Origin: Maricaulaceae bacterium EIL42A08
GTDB taxonomy: Bacteria > Pseudomonadota > Alphaproteobacteria > Caulobacterales > Maricaulaceae
DNA length: 64,000 nucleotides
Direction of reading: 5' to 3'
Assembly: GCA_024178355.1 (NCBI GenBank)
Contig: JAMZNZ010000002.1
Location: forward strand, 229,501-293,500
The notes under the pieces were generated by a model, which had not been told where the DNA came from, made no database searches, and was given only the letters and a program-made list of their open reading frames with translations. The position numbers were made by a program, and so were the translations under genes. Every line of letters starts with the position of its first letter. The first letter of the stretch is position 1. Below, one piece after another: positions 45,605 to 54,127 of the stretch.

Positions 45605-47067
45605 GCGTCTACCAGAAGTGAGAGCTGTTGATCCTTGTTCGAGCGCGCACGATCGCGATCGACAAGCGGGGTGGGGTAGTCGCCGGTAAAGTAGTGGTCG
45701 GCGAGCTGGGGATGATCGGGATTGCGGGCTTCTCCGCGCACGGCCCAATAAAGGCCTTCGACGGACAGGAAGCCCAGGCTGTCAGCGCCGAGCATTTCGG
45801 TCATCTGCTCGTGCTTGTTGCTCGCCGCCATCAACTCTTCGCGCATAGGCATGTCGATGCCATAGAAGTCCGGGTGCGTGATGGGCGGGCAGGCGGACCG
45901 GAAGTGTACTTCCTTGGCACCCGCTTCACGTACCATTTTCACGATCTTCTTCGACGTCGTTCCGCGCACCACGCTGTCATCGACCAGCAGAACGCGCTTA
46001 CCGCGCAGGGCGGCCGGATTGGCCGAGTGCTTGCGGCGAACGCCGAGATCCCGCTTGGCCTGTGTCGGCTGGATGAAGGTCCGGCCAACAAAGTGCGAGC
46101 GGATAATGCCCAGATCGAACGGTTTGCCCATCTCTTCAGCAAACCCGAGCGCAGCGGCCATACCTGAATCCGGGACCGGCACAACGACATCGATATCAGC
46201 CGGTGTCTCCTGAGCCAGACGCTGGCCCATGCGCTTGCGCGCTTCGTAGACGGAAATGCCATCAATGATGGAGTCGGGACGGGCAAAATAGATGTATTCA
46301 AACGCGCACGGGCGGGCCGGGACGTCAGGGCCGAATTTCTTCGATTCAATGCCGTCGTCAGACACGATGACGACTTCGCCGGGCTCGACCTCGCGCACAA
46401 ATTCAGCGCCGATCATATCAAGCGCGCAGGTCTCACTGGCGAAGATCACAGCCTCATCTAGCTTGCCCATCACCAGCGGGCGGATGCCGAGCGGGTCGCG
46501 TGCGCCAATCAGCTTGTCATTGGTCATGGCCACAAGTGCAAACGCGCCCTGAACTTGGGACAGCGCGGCGATCAGGCGATTGACGGCCTTGGACTTCTTG
46601 GAGCGAGCGGCGAGCTGCAGAATAACTTCGGTATCAGAAGTCGACTGGAAGATCGCACCGCCATTGGTTAGCTCTTCGCGCAGGGCGCGGGCATTGGTCA
46701 GGTTGCCGTTATGGGCCAATGCGACACCGCCGCCACGTACGTCCGCATAGAGCGGCTGAACATTGCGTAGCACCGGTGCGCCGGACGTGGAATAGCGCAC
46801 ATGGCCGATGGCCAGCGATCCCTCGAGCGATTTCATCCTGTCCTGATCGGTAAAATGTTCACCCACCAGGCCCAGGTGGCGCTCAGAGTGGAAGCGCCCT
46901 TCGTGATAGCTGGTGATGCCGCAGGCTTCCTGACCGCGATGCTGAAGCGCATGCAGGCCGAAGGCGACAAGCACCGAGGCATCGGGCGCGCCGCGCACAC
47001 CAAACACACCGCACTCTTCCTGTGGGCGGTCGGTGACCGGGTCGTAGGTGAGGGTCATCGCACTCAT
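45601..47067 (-). CDS. purF: Amidophosphoribosyltransferase
   Basis: 488 residues. PurF makes 5-phosphoribosylamine from PRPP and glutamine, opening purine synthesis. The glutaminase nucleophile is the Cys of EECGVFGVRG (about residue 19), exposed after removal of a short propeptide. The PRPP-binding VLLVDDSVVRGTTSKK is in the C-terminal half. The start ATG at 47065-47067 overlaps the cvpA stop (TAATG); a second ATG lies three codons later. Confidence 0.95.
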   Translation of the reverse strand: MSAMTLTYDPVTDRPQEECGVFGVRGAPDASVLVAFGLHALQHRGQEACGITSYHEGRFHSERHLGLVGEHFTDQDRMKSLEGSLAIGHVRYSTSGAPVLRNVQPLYADVRGGGVALAHNGNLTNARALREELTNGGAIFQSTSDTEVILQLAARSKKSKAVNRLIAALSQVQGAFALVAMTNDKLIGARDPLGIRPLVMGKLDEAVIFASETCALDMIGAEFVREVEPGEVVIVSDDGIESKKFGPDVPARPCAFEYIYFARPDSIIDGISVYEARKRMGQRLAQETPADIDVVVPVPDSGMAAALGFAEEMGKPFDLGIIRSHFVGRTFIQPTQAKRDLGVRRKHSANPAALRGKRVLLVDDSVVRGTTSKKIVKMVREAGAKEVHFRSACPPITHPDFYGIDMPMREELMAASNKHEQMTEMLGADSLGFLSVEGLYWAVRGEARNPDHPQLADHYFTGDYPTPLVDRDRARSNKDQQLSLLVDA

Positions 47068-47618
47068 TAGCCGTTATCCTCGTTGATGCGCTCTAGCTCG
47101 CGCGCAATCGGGTCATCAGTCTGCTGGCCCGCCACCCAGCTTCCGTCAGGCGCAAGCGTCTGGAGAAGCTGGGCGCTGGCGTTGGCAAGCGGATAAAGCC
47201 GTGAACCGGTCATCCAGGTCGGGTTGGACATGGTGTTGCCGATCACCAGAACAAGCAGGCCAAGTATCACAAGTCCGCGAACAAGCCCGAACACGAAACC
47301 CAGCGTGCGGTCGATGACGGTCACGTCCTCACCGCTTTTGACGTTCTTTTGAAGCGAGCTGGTGACAAAGCTGACGGCCAGATAGACCAGCAGAAAGACC
47401 GCGCCCATCGACACGACGTTCGCAATCAGGCCAGATCCCACAACATCAAGCAAAAGCCCTGCAAATACTGGGCGTGTCCACAAGGCAGCCAGCGCGGCGG
47501 CGACAAAGGCGGTCACGGTCAGCGCTTCGCGCACGAAGCCGCGCATCAGGGCCATAACGCCGGAGACAAAGAGGACACCAAGGGCGAAGAGGTCAAATCC
47601 GATCAAGCTCTGGTCCAT
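47067..47618 (-). CDS. cvpA: CvpA family membrane protein
   Basis: 183 residues with four membrane helices in the first 125 residues and FVSGVMALMRGFVREALTV at the start, the family pattern. It is named from its need in colicin V production; it is encoded next to purF in many bacteria, as here. The C-terminal 55 residues are polar. Coupled to purF by a TAATG overlap. Confidence 0.9.
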   Translation of the reverse strand: MDQSLIGFDLFALGVLFVSGVMALMRGFVREALTVTAFVAAALAALWTRPVFAGLLLDVVGSGLIANVVSMGAVFLLVYLAVSFVTSSLQKNVKSGEDVTVIDRTLGFVFGLVRGLVILGLLVLVIGNTMSNPTWMTGSRLYPLANASAQLLQTLAPDGSWVAGQQTDDPIARELERINEDNG

Positions 47619-47644
47619 GCTGTGATCCCCTCCTTTGCGCCGCT

Positions 47645-49018
47645 TCAGGCCGCGTCCTGACCAAGCCGGCGCACCAGCGCCTGGATGGTATCGATGGGCG
47701 TGACATCCATGCCGGCAAGGTCTGCGCCGGATGGGGTGAGGGCCCTGGTAAAGCCTAGCTTCTTGGCTTCCTTGAGGCGCGCATCAGCGCGGCCGACGGG
47801 GCGCACATCCCCTGACAGCGCAATTTCACCAAAGGCGGCGCAGTCGCTTGGGAGCGCAGTATCCAGGTAAGATGAAATCAAAGCTGCCGCCACTGCCAGG
47901 TCCGCTGCGGGCTCGGCAATCTTCAGGCCGCCCGCGACGTTCAAATAAACGTCACGACCGCCAAAGCCAAGCCCGCATCGTGCTTCCAGCACTGCCAATA
48001 CCATGGCAAGGCGACCATTATCCCAGCCCACAACCGCGCGGCGTGGCGTGCCGAAGGCGGCTGGGGCCACAAGCGCTTGAATTTCTGTCAGAACCGGGCG
48101 TGTGCCCTCCATCCCGGCAAAGACTGCGGCCCCTGATGCATGCTCGCCACGACCATCGAGAAACAGCGCTGACGGGTTGGCGACCTCCTGCAGGCCGGCA
48201 TCGGCCATTTCAAACACACCAATCTCGTCGGTCGGACCAAAGCGGTTCTTGACCGCGCGCAGGATTCGAAACTGGTGGCTGCGCTCGCCTTCAAAATAGA
48301 GCACCGCGTCGACCATGTGCTCAACGACACGCGGGCCGGCGATCTGGCCATCCTTCGTCACGTGGCCGACCAGGATTACGGCTGTGTTACGCTTCTTGGC
48401 GAAACGGACCAGCTCCTGTGCGCATGCGCGGACCTGGGCCACGGTTCCTGGTGCCGCCGCCAGCTGGTCCGACCACAGCGTCTGAACTGAATCGATCACC
48501 GCGATGTCCGGCGTTTCTTTCTTCAGGCCATCAAGAATAACCTCCAGCGAGGTTTCCGCGGCCAGCGCTACGGGCGCATCAGCGAGGCCCAGACGCCGGG
48601 CGCGGCGGCGCACCTGATCGGCCGCTTCCTCGCCGGACACGTAGACCGCCTTTGCTCCGTTCAGAGCCAGGCGGGCCACCGCCTGCAGCAGGAGTGTGGA
48701 CTTGCCGATGCCCGGGTCGCCTCCCACCAGCACTGCGGAGCCAGGCACCAGTCCGCCACCGGCAACCCGATCAAGCTCGGCCATGCCGGTTTCAAAGCGG
48801 GCCGGGTCTTCGGTTTCACTGCCCAGATCCACCAGCTCGAGCTTGGACCGGCGGCCAGAGCGTACCGGTTGAGCTTTCGAGCCGCCGCCGAGTGGCGCAG
48901 CTGCCGCAGCTTCCTCCGCCAGCGTGTTCCACGATCCGCAATCATCACATCGCCCCGCCCACTTGGCGTGCGTCGTCCCGCAGGACTGGCAGACATAAAC
49001 GGTAGAGGGTTTGGGCAT
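47645..49018 (-). CDS. radA: DNA repair protein RadA
   Basis: 457 residues. An N-terminal zinc ribbon (CQSCGTTHAKWAGRCDDCG), then a RecA-like ATPase with Walker A GDPGIGKSTLLLQ and the RadA-specific KNRFG motif, then a C-terminal Lon-protease-like domain ending near residue 455. RadA is a hexameric helicase that extends recombination intermediates. Between alr and cvpA, same strand. Confidence 0.95.
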   Translation of the reverse strand: MPKPSTVYVCQSCGTTHAKWAGRCDDCGSWNTLAEEAAAAAPLGGGSKAQPVRSGRRSKLELVDLGSETEDPARFETGMAELDRVAGGGLVPGSAVLVGGDPGIGKSTLLLQAVARLALNGAKAVYVSGEEAADQVRRRARRLGLADAPVALAAETSLEVILDGLKKETPDIAVIDSVQTLWSDQLAAAPGTVAQVRACAQELVRFAKKRNTAVILVGHVTKDGQIAGPRVVEHMVDAVLYFEGERSHQFRILRAVKNRFGPTDEIGVFEMADAGLQEVANPSALFLDGRGEHASGAAVFAGMEGTRPVLTEIQALVAPAAFGTPRRAVVGWDNGRLAMVLAVLEARCGLGFGGRDVYLNVAGGLKIAEPAADLAVAAALISSYLDTALPSDCAAFGEIALSGDVRPVGRADARLKEAKKLGFTRALTPSGADLAGMDVTPIDTIQALVRRLGQDAA

Positions 49019-49101
49019 GGGTCGAGGCGCTCGCGGTTATTGACGGTGGAATCTAGACGGATTCGCAGCTTGCAGTGAGCGTCGAGCTGGGGCGTCCCAA
49101 C

Positions 49102-50172
49102 TCACCCCACCCAAATCCGCTCCACGCCTGGGCCAATGCCAGTGAGGAGCTCGTAGGGCAGGGTTTCGGCGGCTACGGCGAGGGCGTCGAGGTCTGGGCC
49201 GAGGAAATCTACGGTGTCGCCGACCGCCGCGTCAGGACAGTCGCTGATATCGACCACGGTGAGGTCCATGGAGACCTTGCCGAGGATGCGTGCACCAACA
49301 CCATCGATGCGTCCCCATCCAACGTTAGAAAGCGCTCTGGGCAGGCCGTCTGCGTATCCTGCCGCGACGGTCGCAGCGCGCAGGCTGCGATCTGCGCGAT
49401 AGCTTGCGCCATAGCCCACGGTGTCGCCGGGGTGAAGGTCGCGGATTTGAAGGATGGGTGCCTGAAGGCGCGCAGCCGGGACCAGACCGTGCTTTTGCCC
49501 TGTCCGGGCGGTCGCCCCATAAAGTCCAATGCCCGGGCGGCAAAGATCGAAGTGATACTCGTCGCCCAGATAGACCCCGCTTGTGTTCGCCAGGCTCTTG
49601 CGGGCATCCGGGAAGTAGCTGGCGATGGTTTCAAAGCGTTCACGCTGCGACACATTGAGTCGATGGTCTGATTGCTCGGCGCAGGCCAGATGGCTCATGA
49701 CGAGCGCAGGGCTGACACTCTGGCGAGCGAGCGTCAGAGCATCGGCATCGCTCAATCCCAGCCGGTGCATAGCCGTGTCGAAGTGGAGCGCAAAGTGCGG
49801 CGTCAGGCCGGAGGAGGCGTAAGCAGCCACGTCATCTAGCGTATTCAGGACAGGACTTAGACCCGCCGCTTCAAACGCGCTGGCTTGTTTGATGTCAAAG
49901 CCGTTCAGGACCCAGATTGTGGCGGACTGTGCGCCCAGGTCTTCGCGCAAGGCTTCGCCTTCGCTCGGCGTGGCGACGAAGAAATCTGTACAGCCTTCAC
50001 CGATCAGACGGTGTGCAATCGTTCCCGCACCGAGGCCATAGGCATTCGCTTTCACCACGGCCGCCACAGCGGCGTCACCGCTCAGCGTCTGCAGGTGGCG
50101 GTAATTACTAGCCACCGCCTCAAGATCCACGATCAGGCGGGCGGCGCGGGGATAGTCGGACGAAACGCTCAT
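49102..50172 (-). CDS. alr: Alanine racemase
   Basis: 356 residues. The pyridoxal-phosphate lysine is in VVKANAYGLGA near residue 40; the second catalytic tyrosine lies in GYGASYRADRSL. It supplies D-alanine for peptidoglycan. Usual size and intact motifs. Lies between dnaB and radA. Confidence 0.94.
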   Translation of the reverse strand: MSVSSDYPRAARLIVDLEAVASNYRHLQTLSGDAAVAAVVKANAYGLGAGTIAHRLIGEGCTDFFVATPSEGEALREDLGAQSATIWVLNGFDIKQASAFEAAGLSPVLNTLDDVAAYASSGLTPHFALHFDTAMHRLGLSDADALTLARQSVSPALVMSHLACAEQSDHRLNVSQRERFETIASYFPDARKSLANTSGVYLGDEYHFDLCRPGIGLYGATARTGQKHGLVPAARLQAPILQIRDLHPGDTVGYGASYRADRSLRAATVAAGYADGLPRALSNVGWGRIDGVGARILGKVSMDLTVVDISDCPDAAVGDTVDFLGPDLDALAVAAETLPYELLTGIGPGVERIWVG

Positions 50173-50226
50173 GCTCGTGTTATCGCAGGGCTATGCGCTG
50201 GCGTCTCCCCTTGAATGCCATGCCAA

Positions 50227-51720
50227 TCAGTCAAACCCGCCGCTGCGGTCGTAGGTGTCGAGGTCGGAGAACTTGGTGCGCTCTGGGTCGAAGGCCACTT
50301 TCACCGAGCCGATGGGGCCGTGACGCTGCTTGCCGATGATCACGTCCGCCTGATTTCGGATCTCGCGCATCTCGTCTTCCCAGGCCAGGTGCTGTTCGGT
50401 GCCTTCCTTGGGCTCCATACGCTCGTGGTAATAGCTTTCCCGATACACAAACATCACCACGTCGGCGTCCTGCTCGATCGAGCCGGATTCACGCAGGTCA
50501 GACAGCTGAGGCTTCTTGTCTTCGCGGTTTTCCACCTGACGCGACAGCTGTGACAGGGCAATAACCGGGACGTTGAGTTCCTTCGCCAGCGCCTTGAGCG
50601 ACTGGGTCACTTCAGAGATTTCCTGCACGCGGTTGTCGGTGCGCGCCGAGCCGGTCACCAGCTGGAGATAGTCGACCACGATGCAATCTAGACCCACGCG
50701 GCGTTTCAGGCGGCGCGCGCGGGCGGTGAGGGCACCGATAGACAGACCACCGGTATCATCGATGTAGAGAGGGATATCATTGATTTCCTGAACCGCGTCG
50801 CGAATGTCTTCAAACTGCGCCGCGTCGATATTGCCCTGGCGGATGTGATAGCTGGAGATGCCCGAATAGTCTGCGATCAGACGTGTGGCGAGCTGTTCGC
50901 TCGACATTTCCAGCGAGTAGAAGGCAACCACGCCGCCATCAACGGTCTTCCTGAAGCCATCGGAGGACTCCTCGGCCTTGTAGGCGCGCGCTACCGAGAA
51001 GGCGATATTCGTTGCCAGCGAGGTCTTACCCATGGAGGGGCGGCCTGCCAGAATGATCAGGTCGGAGCGGTGCAGCCCGCCAAGTTTGGCATCCAGGCTC
51101 TTGATCCCGGTTGAAATCCCCGACAGCCCGCCGCCGCGCTGGTAAGCAGCGCTCGCCATCTTCATGGATTCTTCCAGCGCCTCGTGGAAGGGGCGAAGGG
51201 TGCGCTGGGTGCCGCCGGTTTCAGCCAGCGCGAACAGGCCACGCTCAGCTTCTTCCAAAACGCTGGTGGCCGGGATGTCATCGACGCTGTCTTCAGCGGT
51301 ATGAGCGACGCCCTGCCCAAAACGGATCAGTTCACGGCGCAGGGCCAGATCGTAGATCAGCTTGCCATATTCAACCGCGCTGGCCCCATCGGGCGCTTCA
51401 CGCATCAGCTCGGCCAGATAAACCGGGCCCCCGATCTCGGCCATGCCCGGATCACGCTCAAACCGGCTGCGCAGAACCACTGCATCGGCCAGCGAACCGG
51501 CAATGATCAGCTGGCTGGCGCTTTCGAAGATGCGCGCATGCAGCGGATCATAAAAATGATCGGGCTTAAGAAAGTCACCGATGCGCTGATACACCTCGTT
51601 ATCGTACAAAAGCGCGCCCAGGACGGCCTGCTCTGCCTCGATATTGTGCGGCGGCGCACCGCTGGCGTCTTCGCCCGGCTCGCCAAACGGGGCGTCGGAA
51701 TTGGTCAGTTCTGCAGTCAT
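50227..51720 (-). CDS. dnaB: Replicative DNA helicase DnaB
   Basis: 497 residues. The N-terminal primase-binding domain (about 20-130) starts with PPHNIEAEQAVLGALLYD. The RecA-like motor has Walker A AGRPSMGKTSLA, Walker B LDCIVVDYLQL and the QISEVTQSLKALAKEL and ALSQLSRQVE stretches. No intein. It has its own upstream region of 247 bases, with DnaA-box-like sites and the rpsF-operon terminator. Confidence 0.96.
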   Translation of the reverse strand: MTAELTNSDAPFGEPGEDASGAPPHNIEAEQAVLGALLYDNEVYQRIGDFLKPDHFYDPLHARIFESASQLIIAGSLADAVVLRSRFERDPGMAEIGGPVYLAELMREAPDGASAVEYGKLIYDLALRRELIRFGQGVAHTAEDSVDDIPATSVLEEAERGLFALAETGGTQRTLRPFHEALEESMKMASAAYQRGGGLSGISTGIKSLDAKLGGLHRSDLIILAGRPSMGKTSLATNIAFSVARAYKAEESSDGFRKTVDGGVVAFYSLEMSSEQLATRLIADYSGISSYHIRQGNIDAAQFEDIRDAVQEINDIPLYIDDTGGLSIGALTARARRLKRRVGLDCIVVDYLQLVTGSARTDNRVQEISEVTQSLKALAKELNVPVIALSQLSRQVENREDKKPQLSDLRESGSIEQDADVVMFVYRESYYHERMEPKEGTEQHLAWEDEMREIRNQADVIIGKQRHGPIGSVKVAFDPERTKFSDLDTYDRSGGFD

Positions 51721-51786
51721 GACGACGGTGTTAGCCCATCAAAAGCTGACGATGAAGATTTGACTTTCACGCGACCGTTTTTTCGA

Positions 51787-51897
51787 GTTTCCACAGGGGC
51801 TTGTGGATAAATCGAAATGTCCTCGCATCCTCATGGGGCAAGGCCGGTTGCGCTGCAATTTGATACACAATGAGCTGAGTCTGTGAGCTGTGGAAAA
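51787..51897. promoter_or_regulatory. Cluster of DnaA-box-like sites upstream of dnaB
   Basis: A perfect box TTATCCACA lies on the minus strand at 51802-51810. TTTTCCACA, fitting TTWTNCACA, lies on the minus strand at 51889-51897. Two one-mismatch boxes lie on the plus strand: GTTTCCACA at 51787-51795 and TGATACACA at 51861-51869. They are 67 to 177 bases before the dnaB start codon, inside its probable promoter. Confidence 0.6.
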
Positions 51898-51908
51898 ATA
51901 CAGCGCCA

Positions 51909-51941
51909 AACGAAAACGGGCGGCCCCGAGGGAGCCGCCCG
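51909..51941 (-). terminator. Rho-independent terminator of the rpsF-rpsR-rplI operon
   Basis: Read on the minus strand: CGGGCGGC, loop of 9 bases, GCCGCCCG, then TTTTCGTTT. It starts 27 bases after the rplI stop. Confidence 0.88.
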
Positions 51942-51967
51942 CTAACTCTTGGACGATTGAGAAAGAC

Positions 51968-52600
51968 CTAGTCTTCCTTGGTCTCGTCTTCGGCGTCTGC
52001 AGACGCTTCAGCAGCTTCGCCGCCTTCAGCATCGTCATCTTCGCCTTCAACGCCAGCTTCGAAGAGTTCAGCAGCCTGGGCTTCAGCCAGGGCGCGGTCT
52101 TCGTCAGCGGCAGACTGGATGACGTCTTCGCCAGCAGCCTGACGCTCAGCTTCGTCTTCGGTACGCGCCACGTTCAAGGTGACGGTCACGTCGACTTCAG
52201 CGTGAAGCTTCAGGCGCACTTCGTGCAGACCCAGCGTCTTGATCGGCTCATTGAGGTCGACCATGCCACGGGTGACGGTGAAGTCAGCGGTGGTCGCTGA
52301 TTCAGCAATGTCACGGGTGGACACAGAGCCATAGAGCTGACCGGTTTCAGAGGCCTGACGGATCAGGATGAAGCTGGCACCGTCCAGGTGAGAGCCTTCG
52401 GAGCGAGCCTTCTCAGCACGCTCGGCATTGAGCTTCTCAAGCGCTTCGCGCTCACGCTCAAAGCGCTCCAGGTTTTCCTTGGTGGCACGCAGAGCCTTGC
52501 CTTGCGGCAGAAGGAAGTTGCGCGCATAGCCCGGCTTGGCATCGACGACGTCGCCGATGGCACCCAACTTTTCGACACGTTCAAGAAGAACGACTTGCAT
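51968..52600 (-). CDS. rplI: 50S ribosomal protein L9 with long acidic tail
   Basis: 210 residues; the E. coli protein has about 149. The N-terminal rRNA-binding domain has [20 protein letters not shown] and [14 protein letters not shown]. The central helix and C-terminal domain are normal to about residue 150. The last 50 or so residues are Glu, Asp and Ala ([20 protein letters not shown]). Longer L9 proteins occur in alphaproteobacteria, but this tail is strongly acidic. Last gene of its operon. Confidence 0.95.
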   Translation of the reverse strand: MQVVLLERVEKLGAIGDVVDAKPGYARNFLLPQGKALRATKENLERFEREREALEKLNAERAEKARSEGSHLDGASFILIRQASETGQLYGSVSTRDIAESATTADFTVTRGMVDLNEPIKTLGLHEVRLKLHAEVDVTVTLNVARTEDEAERQAAGEDVIQSAADEDRALAEAQAAELFEAGVEGEDDDAEGGEAAEASADAEDETKED

Positions 52601-52614
52601 AACCGATCTCCTTT

Positions 52615-52869
52615 CTAGTCGAGGGCGTAAGGCAGCAGCGCCAGGACGCGAGCCCGCTTGATGGCACGAGACAGCTCACGCTGCTTCTTGGCCGACACAG
52701 CGGTGATACGCGACGGCACGATCTTGCCACGCTCGGACATGTAACGCTGAAGCAGCTTGATGTCCTTGTAATCGATCTTCGGCGCGTTTTCGCCGGAGAA
52801 CGGGCAAACCTTGCGGCGGCGCTGGAACGCGCGGCGGGCAGGGATGTTCGAAATGGAAAGGTCAGACAT
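52615..52869 (-). CDS. rpsR: 30S ribosomal protein S18
   Basis: 84 residues. [20 protein letters not shown] and [22 protein letters not shown] are the conserved core. Lies 14 bases after rpsF and 14 before rplI. Confidence 0.97.
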   Translation of the reverse strand: MSDLSISNIPARRAFQRRRKVCPFSGENAPKIDYKDIKLLQRYMSERGKIVPSRITAVSAKKQRELSRAIKRARVLALLPYALD

Positions 52870-52883
52870 GTTTCCCGTTCCTC

Positions 52884-53234
52884 CTAGCGGCGCTCACGGC
52901 GCTTGCGATCATCGCCCTTGCGCAGGATAGCGCTGGGCTCTTCGGTCAGTTCGTCGACCTTGACCGTCATGTGGCGCATGACGTCGTCGGCGTACTTCTG
53001 CTTGAAGTCGATCGCGTCGAGGACCTCGTTACCGGCTTCCATATCCAGGTAGCCGTAGTGACCCTTGCGGTTCTTGTTGACGCGGTAGGCCAGGGTGCGA
53101 AGGCCCCAGTACTCGGTCTTGTGGACCTTGCCGCCCTTTTCCTCGATCAGAGCCTTAAGCTCCTCGATCGAGCTTTCCATCTGCGCCGGAGAAACATCCG
53201 GGCGCGTGATGAAAACGTGCTCATACTTATTCAT
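52884..53234 (-). CDS. rpsF: 30S ribosomal protein S6
   Basis: 116 residues. [18 protein letters not shown] start, [20 protein letters not shown] core, and a basic C-terminus ending [11 protein letters not shown]. First gene of the operon. The 187 bases before it hold its promoter and leader; S6:S18 leader binding motifs are known from other bacteria, but I could not confirm one here. Confidence 0.97.
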   Translation of the reverse strand: MNKYEHVFITRPDVSPAQMESSIEELKALIEEKGGKVHKTEYWGLRTLAYRVNKNRKGHYGYLDMEAGNEVLDAIDFKQKYADDVMRHMTVKVDELTEEPSAILRKGDDRKRRERR

Positions 53235-53421
53235 CAGACTTTACGTCCCTTCTCAAGGTTATGGCCGCGGCGGCATGGAGCGAAGGGCCGTTCCATCCCG
53301 TCGGTTCCCCAAATCCCGTCTCCTGAGACAACAGAAAACGGACCACGATCAGGGGACCGCAGCCAGCGAAGACGCGGGACATAGAGGAAATGGGGCTGGG
53401 AAGCAAGCGTGGAGGGGGGGA

Positions 53422-53721
53422 TTAGCGCTGGTCCAGCGCGGTTTGGGGATCCTGCCGCACATGCAAAACCGCGATCACGACGATTCGATCCGCGAAGACC
53501 CGGTAATAGGCAGCGTGAGACCCGATCAGCAAGCGCCTGTATCCAGCGCGAATGCTAGGCACAGTCGGCGAGGCTTCGGGGTGATTACAAAGGTTTGCAA
53601 TGGCTGTCTGGAGTTCATCAGAATAGGCGATGGCTTGGGGCAGGCCCCATGTGCGGACCGAGTATTCAAACGCCTGCTGAATGTCCTCCACCGCTTCGTG
53701 GGTGATTTCCACCCGCTTCAT
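53422..53721 (-). CDS. parE: ParE/RelE-superfamily toxin
   Basis: 99 residues. AVEDIQQAFEYSVRTWGLPQA at the start and SIRAGYRRLLIGSHAAYYRVF, then IVVIAVLHVRQDP, are the ParE pattern. ParE toxins inhibit gyrase. It overlaps the end of the antitoxin gene by 4 bases, and its antitoxin is upstream, the usual order. Confidence 0.88.
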   Translation of the reverse strand: MKRVEITHEAVEDIQQAFEYSVRTWGLPQAIAYSDELQTAIANLCNHPEASPTVPSIRAGYRRLLIGSHAAYYRVFADRIVVIAVLHVRQDPQTALDQR

Positions 53722-53978
53722 TCATCGCGAGCCTGGTCAAGAAAGCTGAACGCGGTTGCGAGATCTACTGTGCGGCCTGCCGCGATATCAGCTTCACCGC
53801 GGTCAAGCTTTTCGCGCAGGCGCTCCAGCTTCATTTTCTCGATTTCGGCGTAGTCTGCTTCTGAGACAAGTACGGCAACAGAGCGTCCATGGCGTTCAAT
53901 GCGCACAGGCTCGCGCTGGGCGATATCGACCATCTCACCGAATCGATTTTTTGCGTCGGACGCGCGGACTGTCGGCAT
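53718..53978 (-). CDS. Phd/YefM-type antitoxin
   Basis: 86 residues from the ATG at 53976-53978, with CAGGAG upstream. VRASDAKNRFGEMVDIAQREPVRI is the Phd/YefM DNA-binding N-terminus; RHGRSVAVLVSEADY follows. The last 40 residues, predicted to wrap the toxin, are charged and helical. Paired with ParE. The frame is open to 53996. Confidence 0.88.
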   Translation of the reverse strand: MPTVRASDAKNRFGEMVDIAQREPVRIERHGRSVAVLVSEADYAEIEKMKLERLREKLDRGEADIAAGRTVDLATAFSFLDQARDE

Positions 53979-54006
53979 GTAAGGCTCCTGAACCAATTTT
54001 GGCCAA

Positions 54007-54016
54007 TTTAGCTAAA
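54007..54016. promoter_or_regulatory. Palindrome TTTAGCTAAA before the antitoxin gene
   Basis: A perfect 10-base palindrome in an AT-rich stretch 29 bases before the antitoxin start, where autorepression of a toxin-antitoxin pair is expected. Tentative. Confidence 0.35.
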
Positions 54017-54127
54017 ATAGGTGATTTGGGCAATTAATAGTGGATCGAGATGCCCAGCCTTGCCACCTGCTTCCCACATCGCTAACACCGCGCCCAATTG
54101 AAAATGCTTTGCAAGGGAGGACGCCGC

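Noticed and set aside
51721-51905. Chromosomal replication origin at the DnaA boxes
   Set aside because: No dnaA, hemE or parAB genes nearby and no clear AT-rich unwinding element; a dnaB promoter role is simpler.
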